DNA from: a virus
Length of the DNA stretch: 31,636 nucleotides
IMG/VR virus record: IMGVR_UViG_3300042260_000866
Coordinates: 1-31,636 of that record
Strand: one strand, 5' to 3'
A program made the translations under genes and the position numbers. The notes under the pieces were generated by a model, which searched no databases, was not told the origin of the DNA, and worked only from the letters and a program-made list of their open reading frames with translations. Below, one piece after another: positions 1 to 7,000 of this stretch; position 1 is the first letter of the stretch; the number at the start of each line of letters is the position of its first letter.

Positions 1-74
1 CTAAAAAGAGACAACTCTCAATAAACGATCTCAAGAAACAAATCCCTTCCAAACATATCCCCGGAAGGCTCGGA

Positions 75-151
<77 letters not shown>

Positions 152-182
152 AAAAATGCAAAGATATCAGTGAGTTACATGG

Positions 183-202
183 CGTCCCTCGGGGCGTTTT
201 TT
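183..202 (+). terminator. Rho-independent terminator after tRNA-fMet
   Basis: A short GC hairpin (CGTCC paired with GGGCG through one G-T pair, loop about four bases) is followed directly by six T residues, 30 bp downstream of the tRNA. It would end the tRNA transcript before the cargo region. Confidence 0.65.
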
Positions 203-217
203 GCGTTCCGAAATTTG

Positions 218-235
218 AGTCACCACCTAGTCACC
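218..235. repeat. Tandem AGTCACC repeat, possible integrase arm sites
   Basis: AGTCACC occurs at 218-224 and again at 229-235, an 11-bp spacing, close to one DNA turn. Short direct repeats at helical spacing beside a tRNA 3' end resemble the arm-type sites of tyrosine integrases. No integrase is present in the window to support this, so the assignment is inference from position and pattern. Confidence 0.35.
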
Positions 236-570
236 AAAATCAGTCGCGATGAATTTGGCGAACGGAAAAGTGGGCGGAAAGCGGTCGGAAACCAGCGCAG
301 CTTCGCGACCGCAGCAATTTGGAAAAGGGGACGTTCGTGCGCGCCGCAGTGAGGTAGTTGCCTTGGGCGCTCAAGCTCGGGGAGAGACGTTGTGTTCCTG
401 GCTGCTGAGGTGCTTGCTTAGTCTGTTTATCGCAACCTATGCCCAATGGATCATGCGTTGCTGCGCTTGAAACTTGAGCCAAAGGAGCCAAGGAGCTATC
501 TTCTCGCTTGACGGCTAGCCGTATAGCCGTGAGCTGGTAGTCGAGCGGAATCTATTTAAAGGATTGACGA
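236..570. other. Intergenic stretch without a convincing gene
   Basis: Short open frames occur on both strands here but none has a ribosome binding site or recognisable content. A perfect 10-bp palindrome CGGCTAGCCG lies at 512-521, partly repeated just after it (TAGCCG twice), and overlaps a TTGAC-like -35 element upstream of the lipoprotein gene at 571. It may be a promoter/operator for that gene, but no good -10 was seen. Confidence 0.4.
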
Positions 571-1518
571 ATGAAGTGTCTTGTTCTGGCCGCTGTGCTG
601 AGTTCCGTGCTCTTGGTCGGGTGCAAGGAAGACCCAGAACAGGCCGCGAACAAGCTGTTCGTGGAAGCAGCAACTTTGTTTGAAGAGTACCAAGCGTTGC
701 GTCCCGATAATCCGGCCCAGTATGAATCGCGGCTCAAGCTTTTGACACAGGTCGCAACTAACCTCGATTCAATTTTGGGCGACTACGCCGGAAGCTCACT
801 TGCGGTAGATCTGGCTTCAACTGGAAAAGCGAGGCAGCTAGTCAAGACAGAAATAGATGAGGACATTTTGCGCCTTCAGCAGAGTATCCCGGCTTCTGTG
901 CTGATGGCAGAAACGCTTCCGCTGTGGGAACAGTATAAAGCCCTGCCAGCAGAAGACCCTGCACAGTACGCAGCGCAGCTCAAGCTGTTAACGCAAGTCG
1001 ACGCCAATTTGGACCGGCTCCTGCATGAGTTTCCCGACAGCTATCAGGCCACGGGCCTCAGCATCAACGCCCAGCAGATCAAGGACGAGCTTCCGCGCCT
1101 TCAGCAGAGCATCCCGGCTTCTGTGCTGATGGCAGAAACGCTTCCGCTCTGGGAACAGTATAAAGCCCTGCCGACCTATGACCCTGCACAGTACGCAGCG
1201 CAGCTCAAGCTGTTGACGCAAGTCGACGCCAATTTGGACCGGCTCCTGCATGAGTTTCCCGACAGCTATCAGGCCATGAATCTCAGCATCAACCCCCAGT
1301 TCATTGAGCACGAGCTACCTCTTCTTCAGGGCCATGTAGGGATCGATAAAGCTATCTCTCTTGTAAATAGAGCGGAGGCTCAGTCATCGGCCGGCGATGT
1401 TGAAGGCGCGCGCTCTACGCTTTCAGAAGCGCTGAAAATCGCTCGTAGCGTTTCAGATTCTGATTTGCGCAGGCGCACTTTATCAGAAATATTAACGGCC
1501 TCCGCAAAGCTGAAATAG
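571..1518 (+). CDS. Repeat-containing putative lipoprotein, function unknown
   Basis: 315 residues. The N-terminus is a lipoprotein signal peptide: a short basic start, a hydrophobic stretch and a lipobox LVGC with the modified cysteine at residue 18. The mature part has three tandem units of about 75 residues (26-100, 101-175, 176-250); the last two are nearly identical at DNA level and the first is diverged. Each has a core like LWEQYKALPxxDPAQYAAQLKLLTQVDANLDRLL, given here only in outline, likely to form helical hairpins. A helical tail follows. A ribosome binding site AAAGGA at 558-563 supports the start. It is divergent from the phage genes and sits next to the attachment site, so it is probably prophage cargo that could alter the cell surface. 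No enzymatic motif is seen and the family was not recognised. Confidence 0.8.
   Translation: MKCLVLAAVLSSVLLVGCKEDPEQAANKLFVEAATLFEEYQALRPDNPAQYESRLKLLTQVATNLDSILGDYAGSSLAVDLASTGKARQLVKTEIDEDILRLQQSIPASVLMAETLPLWEQYKALPAEDPAQYAAQLKLLTQVDANLDRLLHEFPDSYQATGLSINAQQIKDELPRLQQSIPASVLMAETLPLWEQYKALPTYDPAQYAAQLKLLTQVDANLDRLLHEFPDSYQAMNLSINPQFIEHELPLLQGHVGIDKAISLVNRAEAQSSAGDVEGARSTLSEALKIARSVSDSDLRRRTLSEILTASAKLK
871..1320 (+). repeat. 225-bp tandem duplication inside the lipoprotein gene
   Basis: The unit 871-1095 recurs at 1096-1320 with a period of exactly 225 bp (75 codons), so the reading frame is kept. The first 170 or so bases of the two copies differ at only a few positions and the last part is more diverged. 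This indicates recent in-frame duplication and a site where copy number could change by slippage or recombination. Confidence 0.85.
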
Positions 1519-1752
1519 CAGGGATAGACTTGTCCCTTATTTGCGCCGCCCCAAGTGCTCGTTAGGCCACGTTCCGAGACGGATAGCCGAAAGCTTCGGT
1601 TAGCTAAGGCAATAGCGAAGGGCCGCGTTAGGGGGGGCGTCAACCGGGTCCGGATGACCGGTAACGGCCTAGCACGTCGTTGGCGGGACCGCGAGGAGCA
1701 AAGAGCCGGGGCAGCGGAGACAGCGGGAGAGCGGTCCCCCAAAGGTGGCAGG

Positions 1753-2733
1753 CTAAGTCGATCGTGGGGCCGTAGACAGAAAGAGAATGGGGGTTTCCGC
1801 CTCTTCATCGGCAATTTTGAGGAAAGCGCTCGGCTGCATGCCCTCGGATGAAAGATGCGCCACAAGATGCGGCACGCTCGCTGATTGAAGGCGGGCCTCC
1901 GAGAATATCGCTGAAACCTGCTTCGCGACTTCCAGTGGGTTCTTTGCCGCGCCAAGCCTTGAAACCAAAGCATCTGACGGCATTGCGATGCTCAACTCAC
2001 CGAATACTTTGACCTGATGAGCCGCCACATTCTTGGCTTCGTCGCCTTCGTCAAGCAGAAGCAGTGCCTTAACGCGGGTTGCGCCTGAGATCATCAATCC
2101 GTCAATGATGATCTGCAGGGCATCGAGCGGAATTTTCTCCATCCTAAGCAATGCCTTACCTCGCGACACGGAAGCCGTGAAGACATCATGAAGCACGGTT
2201 TCTGCTTCCTGCAAAACGCTACGTTGGTCGTTTCGGTTTCGTATACTGCCGACACGTTCTACGCGCGTCATGGCCTTGTCGAGAAGATCTTGCAGCTGCG
2301 TCGTGCGCCATTCCTCGCGAAATTCAGCTACCTCTTTGCCCAGTTTCTTGACGTCGTCTCGGAGCAAGTTGATACGGTGGCACACAATAGCGGCGCTGGC
2401 GGCTGAAATGCCAATCCCAACGACCGATGTTGCCAAGGTCGCCACTTGGAGGCCCTCGATCACACCAAGCATTTCCTGCATGGTGGCGAGGCGCTTTTTC
2501 ATCTGTTCAAGTTGAAAGGTATTTATCGTGCCCATACCAAACTCGGCGACCTTCAGGGCCGCCGACACCGGGTTTGCCATGCCGCTAACAGTTTGAGCAA
2601 ATCGAGCAGTTTCCTGGAGATGGCCAACAATTCGTCCGGCATTCGGGTCAATGATCAAGGCTCCACGCCTGACCAGTTTGCCCGCAGCAAGGAGCGCCTG
2701 ATATTTCGCGGGGATCATAAATTCATATGTCAC
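1753..2733 (-). CDS. Hypothetical protein with central hydrophobic segment (second of a two-gene unit)
   Basis: 326 residues starting at a GTG whose first bases overlap the stop of the preceding gene (GTGA); a GGAG lies 8 nt upstream. Residues about 95-120 form a small-residue hydrophobic stretch (LATSVVGIGISAASAAIV) that could insert in a membrane, flanked by charged helical segments with heptad character (MKKRLATMQEML before, LLRDDVKKLGKEVAEFREEW after). The rest is mainly helical, with no catalytic motif recognised. It is translationally coupled to the upstream gene and lies between the phage lysis genes and the tRNA. It is a candidate moron, superinfection-exclusion or defence protein, but that rests on location only. 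Confidence 0.75.
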   Translation of the reverse strand: MTYEFMIPAKYQALLAAGKLVRRGALIIDPNAGRIVGHLQETARFAQTVSGMANPVSAALKVAEFGMGTINTFQLEQMKKRLATMQEMLGVIEGLQVATLATSVVGIGISAASAAIVCHRINLLRDDVKKLGKEVAEFREEWRTTQLQDLLDKAMTRVERVGSIRNRNDQRSVLQEAETVLHDVFTASVSRGKALLRMEKIPLDALQIIIDGLMISGATRVKALLLLDEGDEAKNVAAHQVKVFGELSIAMPSDALVSRLGAAKNPLEVAKQVSAIFSEARLQSASVPHLVAHLSSEGMQPSAFLKIADEEAETPILFLSTAPRST

Positions 2734-3533
2734 AAAAATGACTCCAGACGGATATCACGCAGGGCGTCAAGCCGTGCAAGCTGACGAGATAAAACGGATT
2801 TTTCAGGATCATCGATTGCAGTCAACTTTTGCGAAATCCCGGCATTCAGAGCCTGCAGATACTCTGAGCGTTTTTGCCCTGAAACAGAATACGCCGACCA
2901 CGCCAAGCCTGCCACTCCGGCCGCGATTGTGATTGGTGCAGCCAATACACCAAGCCCGACTGCAGCCAAAGCTGCCGGAGCCACTCTGCTTCCAGCGATT
3001 GCTGCGCTTCCTGCAGATCCGCCGCCAACAATGAGCTTGCCAATGTCCCAGAAAGACCACCCAGCGTATTGGCTGACATTTGCGCCTTGACCGGATGGCA
3101 CGGTGTCTTGGCCTGTGCCTTTGACGGTTGCCATCAGGAACTTTTGGTCGAGTTTGTGGATCTCCTTGAAAATAGAGGCTTCAAGACTTTTCCGTTCGTC
3201 CGAGTCTTCCATCAGCAGATGGTGATGGGAAACATTTGCGGTCTCTTGCTTGGCGCGCTCGAACAACGTCTCTTGGAGGCCAAAACATGCTTGCGATGCT
3301 GCCAGTCGTTCGGCTTCCCACCAGTCAATAACCTCACTGTATCCGAACAGGCTGTCATTCATGGAAACATTGCTCGCATCGATTTTCCACATCCCGCTCA
3401 GAATTAGCTGAGAATACCCTTGCAGAACTTCATAACCCCAACAATACCCTTCCCGCCTTTGCCACACCAGGGGACCAAGATCGGTCCAAGCCACGCTCGA
3501 CGGCGGGTCAAATCGTCCAGTCAGGCTCGCCAC
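2730..3533 (-). CDS. Hypothetical protein with glycine/alanine-rich hydrophobic region (first of a two-gene unit)
   Basis: 267 residues if begun at the GTG at 3531-3533. The N-terminal half is rich in Trp and aromatic residues (WQRREGYCWGYEVLQGYSQ). A helical charged middle follows, then a long Gly/Ala-rich hydrophobic region around residues 165-215 (GGGSAGSAAIAGS, ALAAVGLGVLAAPITIAAGVAGLAW) suggesting one or two membrane-spanning hairpins, and a short helical C-terminus. Its stop overlaps the GTG of the next gene, so the two are probably made together. The frame stays open and protein-like upstream to about 3755 without a usable start, so the true gene probably began near 3715; see the next entry. 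Function not recognised. Confidence 0.65.
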   Translation of the reverse strand: MASLTGRFDPPSSVAWTDLGPLVWQRREGYCWGYEVLQGYSQLILSGMWKIDASNVSMNDSLFGYSEVIDWWEAERLAASQACFGLQETLFERAKQETANVSHHHLLMEDSDERKSLEASIFKEIHKLDQKFLMATVKGTGQDTVPSGQGANVSQYAGWSFWDIGKLIVGGGSAGSAAIAGSRVAPAALAAVGLGVLAAPITIAAGVAGLAWSAYSVSGQKRSEYLQALNAGISQKLTAIDDPEKSVLSRQLARLDALRDIRLESFL

Positions 3534-3715
3534 GGCCGCCTTGGCGGAGCGGACCGAAAATTCGACTGTGAAAACGCAGTCTCGGGACTTTTCAACAAAC
3601 TGCCCAAGAAAAGCAAAATTCTCCGCGCCATGGGGCCGGACATCTGGCCCGTCGCCGGGCCTTCTGGAAGCGAACTTGCTGGTGATCGAGGCCAGGCGAA
3701 CCTGGGCTTCGTCAT
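3534..3715 (-). other. Probable 5' coding extension of the 2730-3533 gene, separated by a frame break
   Basis: Reading upstream of 3533 in the same frame gives about 60 more protein-like residues (e.g. RPHGAENFAFLGQFVEKSRD, then VFTVEFSVRSAKAAVASLTG) but no ATG, GTG or TTG before the stop at 3756-3758. A good start, ATG at 3713-3715 preceded by AGGGGG at 7 nt, lies one base out of frame with this sequence. One inserted base within the first few codons (ATG ACG AAN GCC CAG) would join them into one protein of about 327 residues. I infer a single-base deletion or sequence error near 3708. Confidence 0.55.
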
Positions 3716-4016
3716 CTACGCACCCCCTGTTGCGTTCAGTCGTGTTCGTTAGGCATCAATCTCGCAAAGGCCCTGTTTGCTCTGCCACCTACGAAAGCGT
3801 CACGAAGCCAAGGTGCGGCTCCAGCGATCGCTTTCTTCGCCCCGCACCACTCAGATGATGTGGCAAATATGGATGTCAGCTGTGGAGAGGCTATACGGCT
3901 GCTCGAGACGGCAGCCGACCGGCAGCTTTGGGCCGAACGCGTCGATCGTCGGCGCGATTGCGATGTCCGGCCTGGATTCATGCAGGTCCGATACGCCTGC
4001 TCGACCAAGTTGTGCG
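3716..4016. other. Intergenic/decayed stretch between lysis genes and cargo unit
   Basis: No intact gene was recognised. On the minus strand, short protein-like stretches appear in different frames (PTIDAFGPKLPVGCRLEQP near 3900-3970, and KKAIAGAAPWLRDAFVGGR near 3770-3830), as a frameshifted remnant would give. They resemble no family I know. It marks the boundary between the phage late operon, which ends with Rz1 at 4017, and the cargo genes. Confidence 0.4.
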
Positions 4017-4229
4017 TCAATTCGTGCGACACCCTGCGTCCAAAATGGCAATCAGTGCTCGGCCCGATGTCACTGACTGGACCCCGCCATCGGCAGCTAG
4101 GGCGGCCGCATGCTGAGTCCTCGGCCCACTTGTCGCATCGCAGATCGCGTCACTTTGATGGAGGCCAGCGTCCTCGGGCGCGCAGCCACTCGCGGTCATC
4201 GTCAATATCATGATGGCCAATATCCGCAT
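4017..4229 (-). CDS. Rz1-like outer-membrane spanin lipoprotein
   Basis: 70 residues. The start MRILAIMILTMTASGCAPE has a lipoprotein signal with lipobox ending at Cys16, so the mature protein should be a small outer-membrane-anchored lipoprotein. The gene begins inside the 3' part of the Rz-like gene in another frame (80-bp overlap), the arrangement typical of Rz/Rz1 spanin pairs that fuse inner and outer membranes at the last step of lysis. The mature sequence (AICDATSGPR ... GRALIAILDAGC) resembles small lysis lipoproteins of Rhodobacteraceae phages, from memory. It is the last gene of the late operon. Confidence 0.7.
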   Translation of the reverse strand: MRILAIMILTMTASGCAPEDAGLHQSDAICDATSGPRTQHAAALAADGGVQSVTSGRALIAILDAGCRTN

Positions 4230-4419
4230 GGTCCATTCTCCTTCTTGCTTCGGCGGCCTGCCGCAAGTCCTTTATCGCCTGCTTGTCTCGTTCACGCCGT
4301 GCAGAGGCACGCCCTATCCCCATCAGGACAACCAAGATCCCTGCGATCATTGCCAAGGTCCCGAGCAGCGCCCGTCCGACCGTGCTCGCGCCAAGCCATC
4401 CCGCCAAAATGTTCATCAT
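4150..4419 (-). CDS. Rz-like inner-membrane spanin
   Basis: 89 residues with one membrane segment at about 15-36 (ALLGTLAMIAGILVVLMGIG), followed by a highly charged helical region (ARRERDKQAIKDLRQAAEAR) and a short tail ending near WLRARGR. This N-in, C-out layout with a periplasmic helix fits an i-spanin. The start codon overlaps the endolysin stop (TGATG), so the two are translationally coupled, and the Rz1-like gene starts within it. Confidence 0.7.
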   Translation of the reverse strand: MMNILAGWLGASTVGRALLGTLAMIAGILVVLMGIGRASARRERDKQAIKDLRQAAEARRRMDHADIGHHDIDDDREWLRARGRWPPSK

Positions 4420-5396
4420 CAGCGACCTATGTGTTTTCCTGAGCGGGCGTCATCGACACGAGCGTGTTTGATTTCGTTCAACAAATACCAGACCGATAGG
4501 CCGATGCCGGCGATGGCAAGGACCGGCCAAAGGGCACCAAACACACCCGTCGCACGGTCGAACAGATCACCTGCCTTTTCCATGGCGGCGATTGCGCCAT
4601 CTGCGCGTTCGAGGGCGATTGTGCCCCCGCCAAGCAACATGGCCGCGGTGGTTCCGGCCTGCGCGGTATCCGCGTTGCGGATCGTGCTGCTGCCGCGCGC
4701 GCGCAAAGTTGCCGCGTCGATGTCGCGCATCACGCGTGGCACCGCGGCCTGCAAAGCATCCCAGGTCTGGCCGCCAACAATGGCATCGCAGGGCAGGTTG
4801 TTATCCGCTTGGAACGCCAGCACGGCTTCGCGTGTTCTGGAACCGAACTGGGCGTCGATTGCACCTGCCGGATAGCCCAGCGCAGACAGTTGGTCTTGCA
4901 GATCGCGGACCGCGGCACCGTGTTGTCCCATGCGCAGGATCGGCCGGCCCGTTCCAGATGCCGAAACCGCCCTGCGGATCCCCAAGATCCGCGATGCAGG
5001 GTAGGGAGCGTCGCTCACACGGTTGCCCTGATTGCCACCGCGCAGGATTACCGCGTCGCCTTCAAACCCAAGAAGGAACGCAACATGGCCTTGCCAACCT
5101 TGGGGGCCGCCGCGCCATAAAATCACGACGTCGCCTGGTTTAGCCTCCGCCATGCCGACGGGTACACCCCATTCAAGGTATGACCGGGCATTCAAACGGC
5201 CGGTGTTGGGCAAGCCGAGTTCGGCCAAAACGGCTCCGACGAATGCCGCGCACCAAGAAGTTTCATCATCATGGATCTGCGGGTTGTCGGTTTTTCGGAA
5301 AAACTCGAGGACTGCAGGGTTTTGGCGCGCGCCTGGCCATTCCTCGATGCCAAGGTAGCGGCCGGCCGCCTCCAGAAGCGCTGGATTGTATTTCAT
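4419..5396 (-). CDS. Endolysin: CHAP/NlpC-P60-like peptidase with peptidoglycan-binding domain and C-terminal membrane anchor
   Basis: 325 residues. Residues 1-145 are a cysteine peptidase of the TIGR02594 kind, with Cys49 in SWCAAFV and His104 in WQGHVAF as likely catalytic pair, and the GGNQGN motif at 120-125. Residues about 151-215 match peptidoglycan-binding domain 1 (LRMGQHGAAVRDLQDQL ... FGSRTREAVLAFQ). A transmembrane helix lies at about 287-306 (ALWPVLAIAGIGLSVWYLL). It should cleave peptide bonds in peptidoglycan at lysis. The AAGGGA upstream of ATG supports the start. The C-terminal anchor is unusual compared with soluble lambda-type endolysins and may link it to holin or pinholin-style release. 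It is coupled to Rz downstream. Confidence 0.85.
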   Translation of the reverse strand: MKYNPALLEAAGRYLGIEEWPGARQNPAVLEFFRKTDNPQIHDDETSWCAAFVGAVLAELGLPNTGRLNARSYLEWGVPVGMAEAKPGDVVILWRGGPQGWQGHVAFLLGFEGDAVILRGGNQGNRVSDAPYPASRILGIRRAVSASGTGRPILRMGQHGAAVRDLQDQLSALGYPAGAIDAQFGSRTREAVLAFQADNNLPCDAIVGGQTWDALQAAVPRVMRDIDAATLRARGSSTIRNADTAQAGTTAAMLLGGGTIALERADGAIAAMEKAGDLFDRATGVFGALWPVLAIAGIGLSVWYLLNEIKHARVDDARSGKHIGR

Positions 5397-5418
5397 ATGG
5401 ATGTTCCCTTTTCACATG

Positions 5419-5440
5419 AAAAAGCCGCCACGGGGGCGGC
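5419..5440 (-). terminator. Rho-independent terminator upstream of endolysin
   Basis: On the minus strand GCCGCC, a five-base loop and GGCGGC are followed by TTTTT. It lies between the small membrane protein gene (stop 5467) and the endolysin start (5396). Efficient termination would stop the long tail/fibre transcript here, so lysis genes would need read-through, antitermination or their own promoter. Confidence 0.75.
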
Positions 5441-5466
5441 GTCGGATGGGGTGACTTTGGCAGGCT

Positions 5467-5733
5467 TCAATTGCCGGGGATTTTGCGATCCATCCGCTCC
5501 AAGGTGCGGCCGATGCCCACGATCGATTCCTCGATGCGCCCAAGCTGAATTGCCTGGGCCTGCGTGGCAGCGGCTTGATCTTCGACTTTGCGTTCGAGTT
5601 TGGCGATCTCCCTCTCGTTCAACTTGCTTTGATCCCGGGTTCTCGACAAAGCCACTTCAAGCCTCCCCCAAAGCCCCGCCAACCCCAGAAGCAGCGGCCA
5701 TACCGCCTGTATCGTTTCCCAGTCCGGCACCAT
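5467..5733 (-). CDS. Small membrane protein with coiled coil, possible holin-like or lysis accessory
   Basis: 88 residues. A hydrophobic segment lies at about 10-23 (AVWPLLLGLAGLWG), then a long charged helix with heptad-like spacing (LNEREIAKLERKVEDQ ... GIGRTLERMDRK). It resembles small DUF2730-like phage proteins with one N-terminal membrane helix and a coiled coil. Its start lies inside the 3' end of the radical SAM gene, with AAAGGGG 7 nt before the ATG. It precedes the endolysin and could be the holin or a tail-assembly accessory. No classical two- or three-TM holin is visible nearby. Confidence 0.65.
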   Translation of the reverse strand: MVPDWETIQAVWPLLLGLAGLWGRLEVALSRTRDQSKLNEREIAKLERKVEDQAAATQAQAIQLGRIEESIVGIGRTLERMDRKIPGN

Positions 5734-7000
5734 GAACTGCCCCTTTCTTGTTTACTTTGATGGGTTCCGCCTTGAGAGCGACGGCCGTTACGCCGATCAC
5801 CACCGCCCCGGTTAGATGGAAAATGGCCGCCATAAATATCCCGAAGTTAAACGCAAACTCATTCGCACAACTCTGCTTAAAGAACTCACCCTCAAGGAAC
5901 ATGCAGGCCCCCTTGCAGAGTTGAACAACGGGACAGGACATACACTCGGCACGGAAGGCAAAATGCGTGGCCGTATTGAGCGCAATCTCGTCAAACTCAG
6001 CCACATGGCCAATTTTGTGCATGCCCTTGGCCCCGGTGTTCTGACAGGTCATGACATTGCCCTGAAGATCGACAGCGAGGTGCTCGGGCCGGTCCATGGC
6101 GCATTTCTGGCTGAGGGCAGAGATCGGCCGCCGGGTTTTCAGGGAGGTGATAAAGTCACGAAGGCGGGTGTCGAGCCCGAAGCCCTGGGGGTCGGTGACG
6201 AGGCTTTCAAACACCACGCGACGCAAAGCATGGAGATCTGCCGCTTCAAACCGCCCTGGCCCCAAAAGGGTTGCGGTATCATAGATATCCACCACGCCTT
6301 CAACCGAAAGCGGCACATCTGGCCCCAACCGTTCTTGGAACCATGCCCTGATCGCGCCAAGGTCATAGTTCTGAACGGTCAGAACGGTGTTGATGCCAAC
6401 GTGACCTTTTCGCTCAGAAAGCAGCGCCTCGATCCAGCGCCGCTGCTCGGGGTTCTCGAGCGGGTCTGGCCCGCGCTGATCTTGGCCGGGCCCATCATGA
6501 CTGAGACCAATGTCGATGCCATAGCGGTGAATGAGATCGAGCTTCTCACGATCAAGAAGCGAGCCATTGGTGATGATCAGGAACCGTGCCGACGGGAACC
6601 GGTCTGCCAGCGCCGGGATCAGGCGCTTCAACTTGGCCCAATAGACAAAGGGCTCGCCTCCCCAAATCTCGATCCGCTCCGGCGCGCCCTGAAGCCAACT
6701 GTCAAGGTTTGCCAGAAACTCGTCGACGTCACTGAGCCTGGAGAGCGTCGCATCCCCAATCTGGCTGGCCTGGCTGCAATAGGAACAGCTGTAATTGCAG
6801 GACAGGCCCAACTGGATTTTGAGAACCTTTGGGGCGCGGGATTTACCCAAGGGCGCGGCCTTCGAGACGCGGGGAGCATCCTGCCAATCCCGCTCCGTAA
6901 TGGGGCCAATGTCGATCCCTTCGATCTTTGAGGTATGCGGGTCGTAACGGATCTCGCGACGGCTGCCGTCGCGCGCTTCAAGGGTCAGGATAAATCCCAT
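5657..7000 (-). CDS. Radical SAM/SPASM peptide-modifying enzyme
   Basis: 447 residues. The radical SAM CxxxCxxC motif is C68-NYS-C72-SY-C75, with the SAM-binding GGEP at 114-117. A complete SPASM domain follows: C300, then GxxxxC ending at C319, then C353xxC356 x5 C362 x3 C366, and C378, enough for two auxiliary [4Fe-4S] clusters. SPASM proteins include sulfatase-maturing enzymes and RiPP maturases that form thioether, C-C or epimerised residues on peptides. The start overlaps the upstream oxygenase stop (TGATG). The last 25 or so residues overlap the next gene and are Gly/Ala-rich, possibly a dispensable tail. The substrate is inferred to be the Cys-tailed protein at 7625-7885. The protein is cytoplasmic. 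The family is near certain, the substrate uncertain. Confidence 0.93.
   Translation of the reverse strand: MGFILTLEARDGSRREIRYDPHTSKIEGIDIGPITERDWQDAPRVSKAAPLGKSRAPKVLKIQLGLSCNYSCSYCSQASQIGDATLSRLSDVDEFLANLDSWLQGAPERIEIWGGEPFVYWAKLKRLIPALADRFPSARFLIITNGSLLDREKLDLIHRYGIDIGLSHDGPGQDQRGPDPLENPEQRRWIEALLSERKGHVGINTVLTVQNYDLGAIRAWFQERLGPDVPLSVEGVVDIYDTATLLGPGRFEAADLHALRRVVFESLVTDPQGFGLDTRLRDFITSLKTRRPISALSQKCAMDRPEHLAVDLQGNVMTCQNTGAKGMHKIGHVAEFDEIALNTATHFAFRAECMSCPVVQLCKGACMFLEGEFFKQSCANEFAFNFGIFMAAIFHLTGAVVIGVTAVALKAEPIKVNKKGAVHGAGLGNDTGGMAAASGVGGALGEA

Noticed and set aside
1380-1973. 197-residue minus-strand frame overlapping lipoprotein and cargo gene
   Set aside because: Arg/Ser/Pro-rich shadow across two better-supported genes and an intergenic gap.
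3583-3604. Insertion-sequence end suggested by GGGACTTTTCAACAAACTGCC
   Set aside because: The same bases code for protein-like sequence in the extended minus-strand gene (GQFVEKS), and no partner inverted repeat or transposase is seen.
5816-6931. 371-residue open frame on the plus strand opposite the radical SAM gene
   Set aside because: Antisense shadow of a gene with clear family motifs; it has no recognisable content or binding site.
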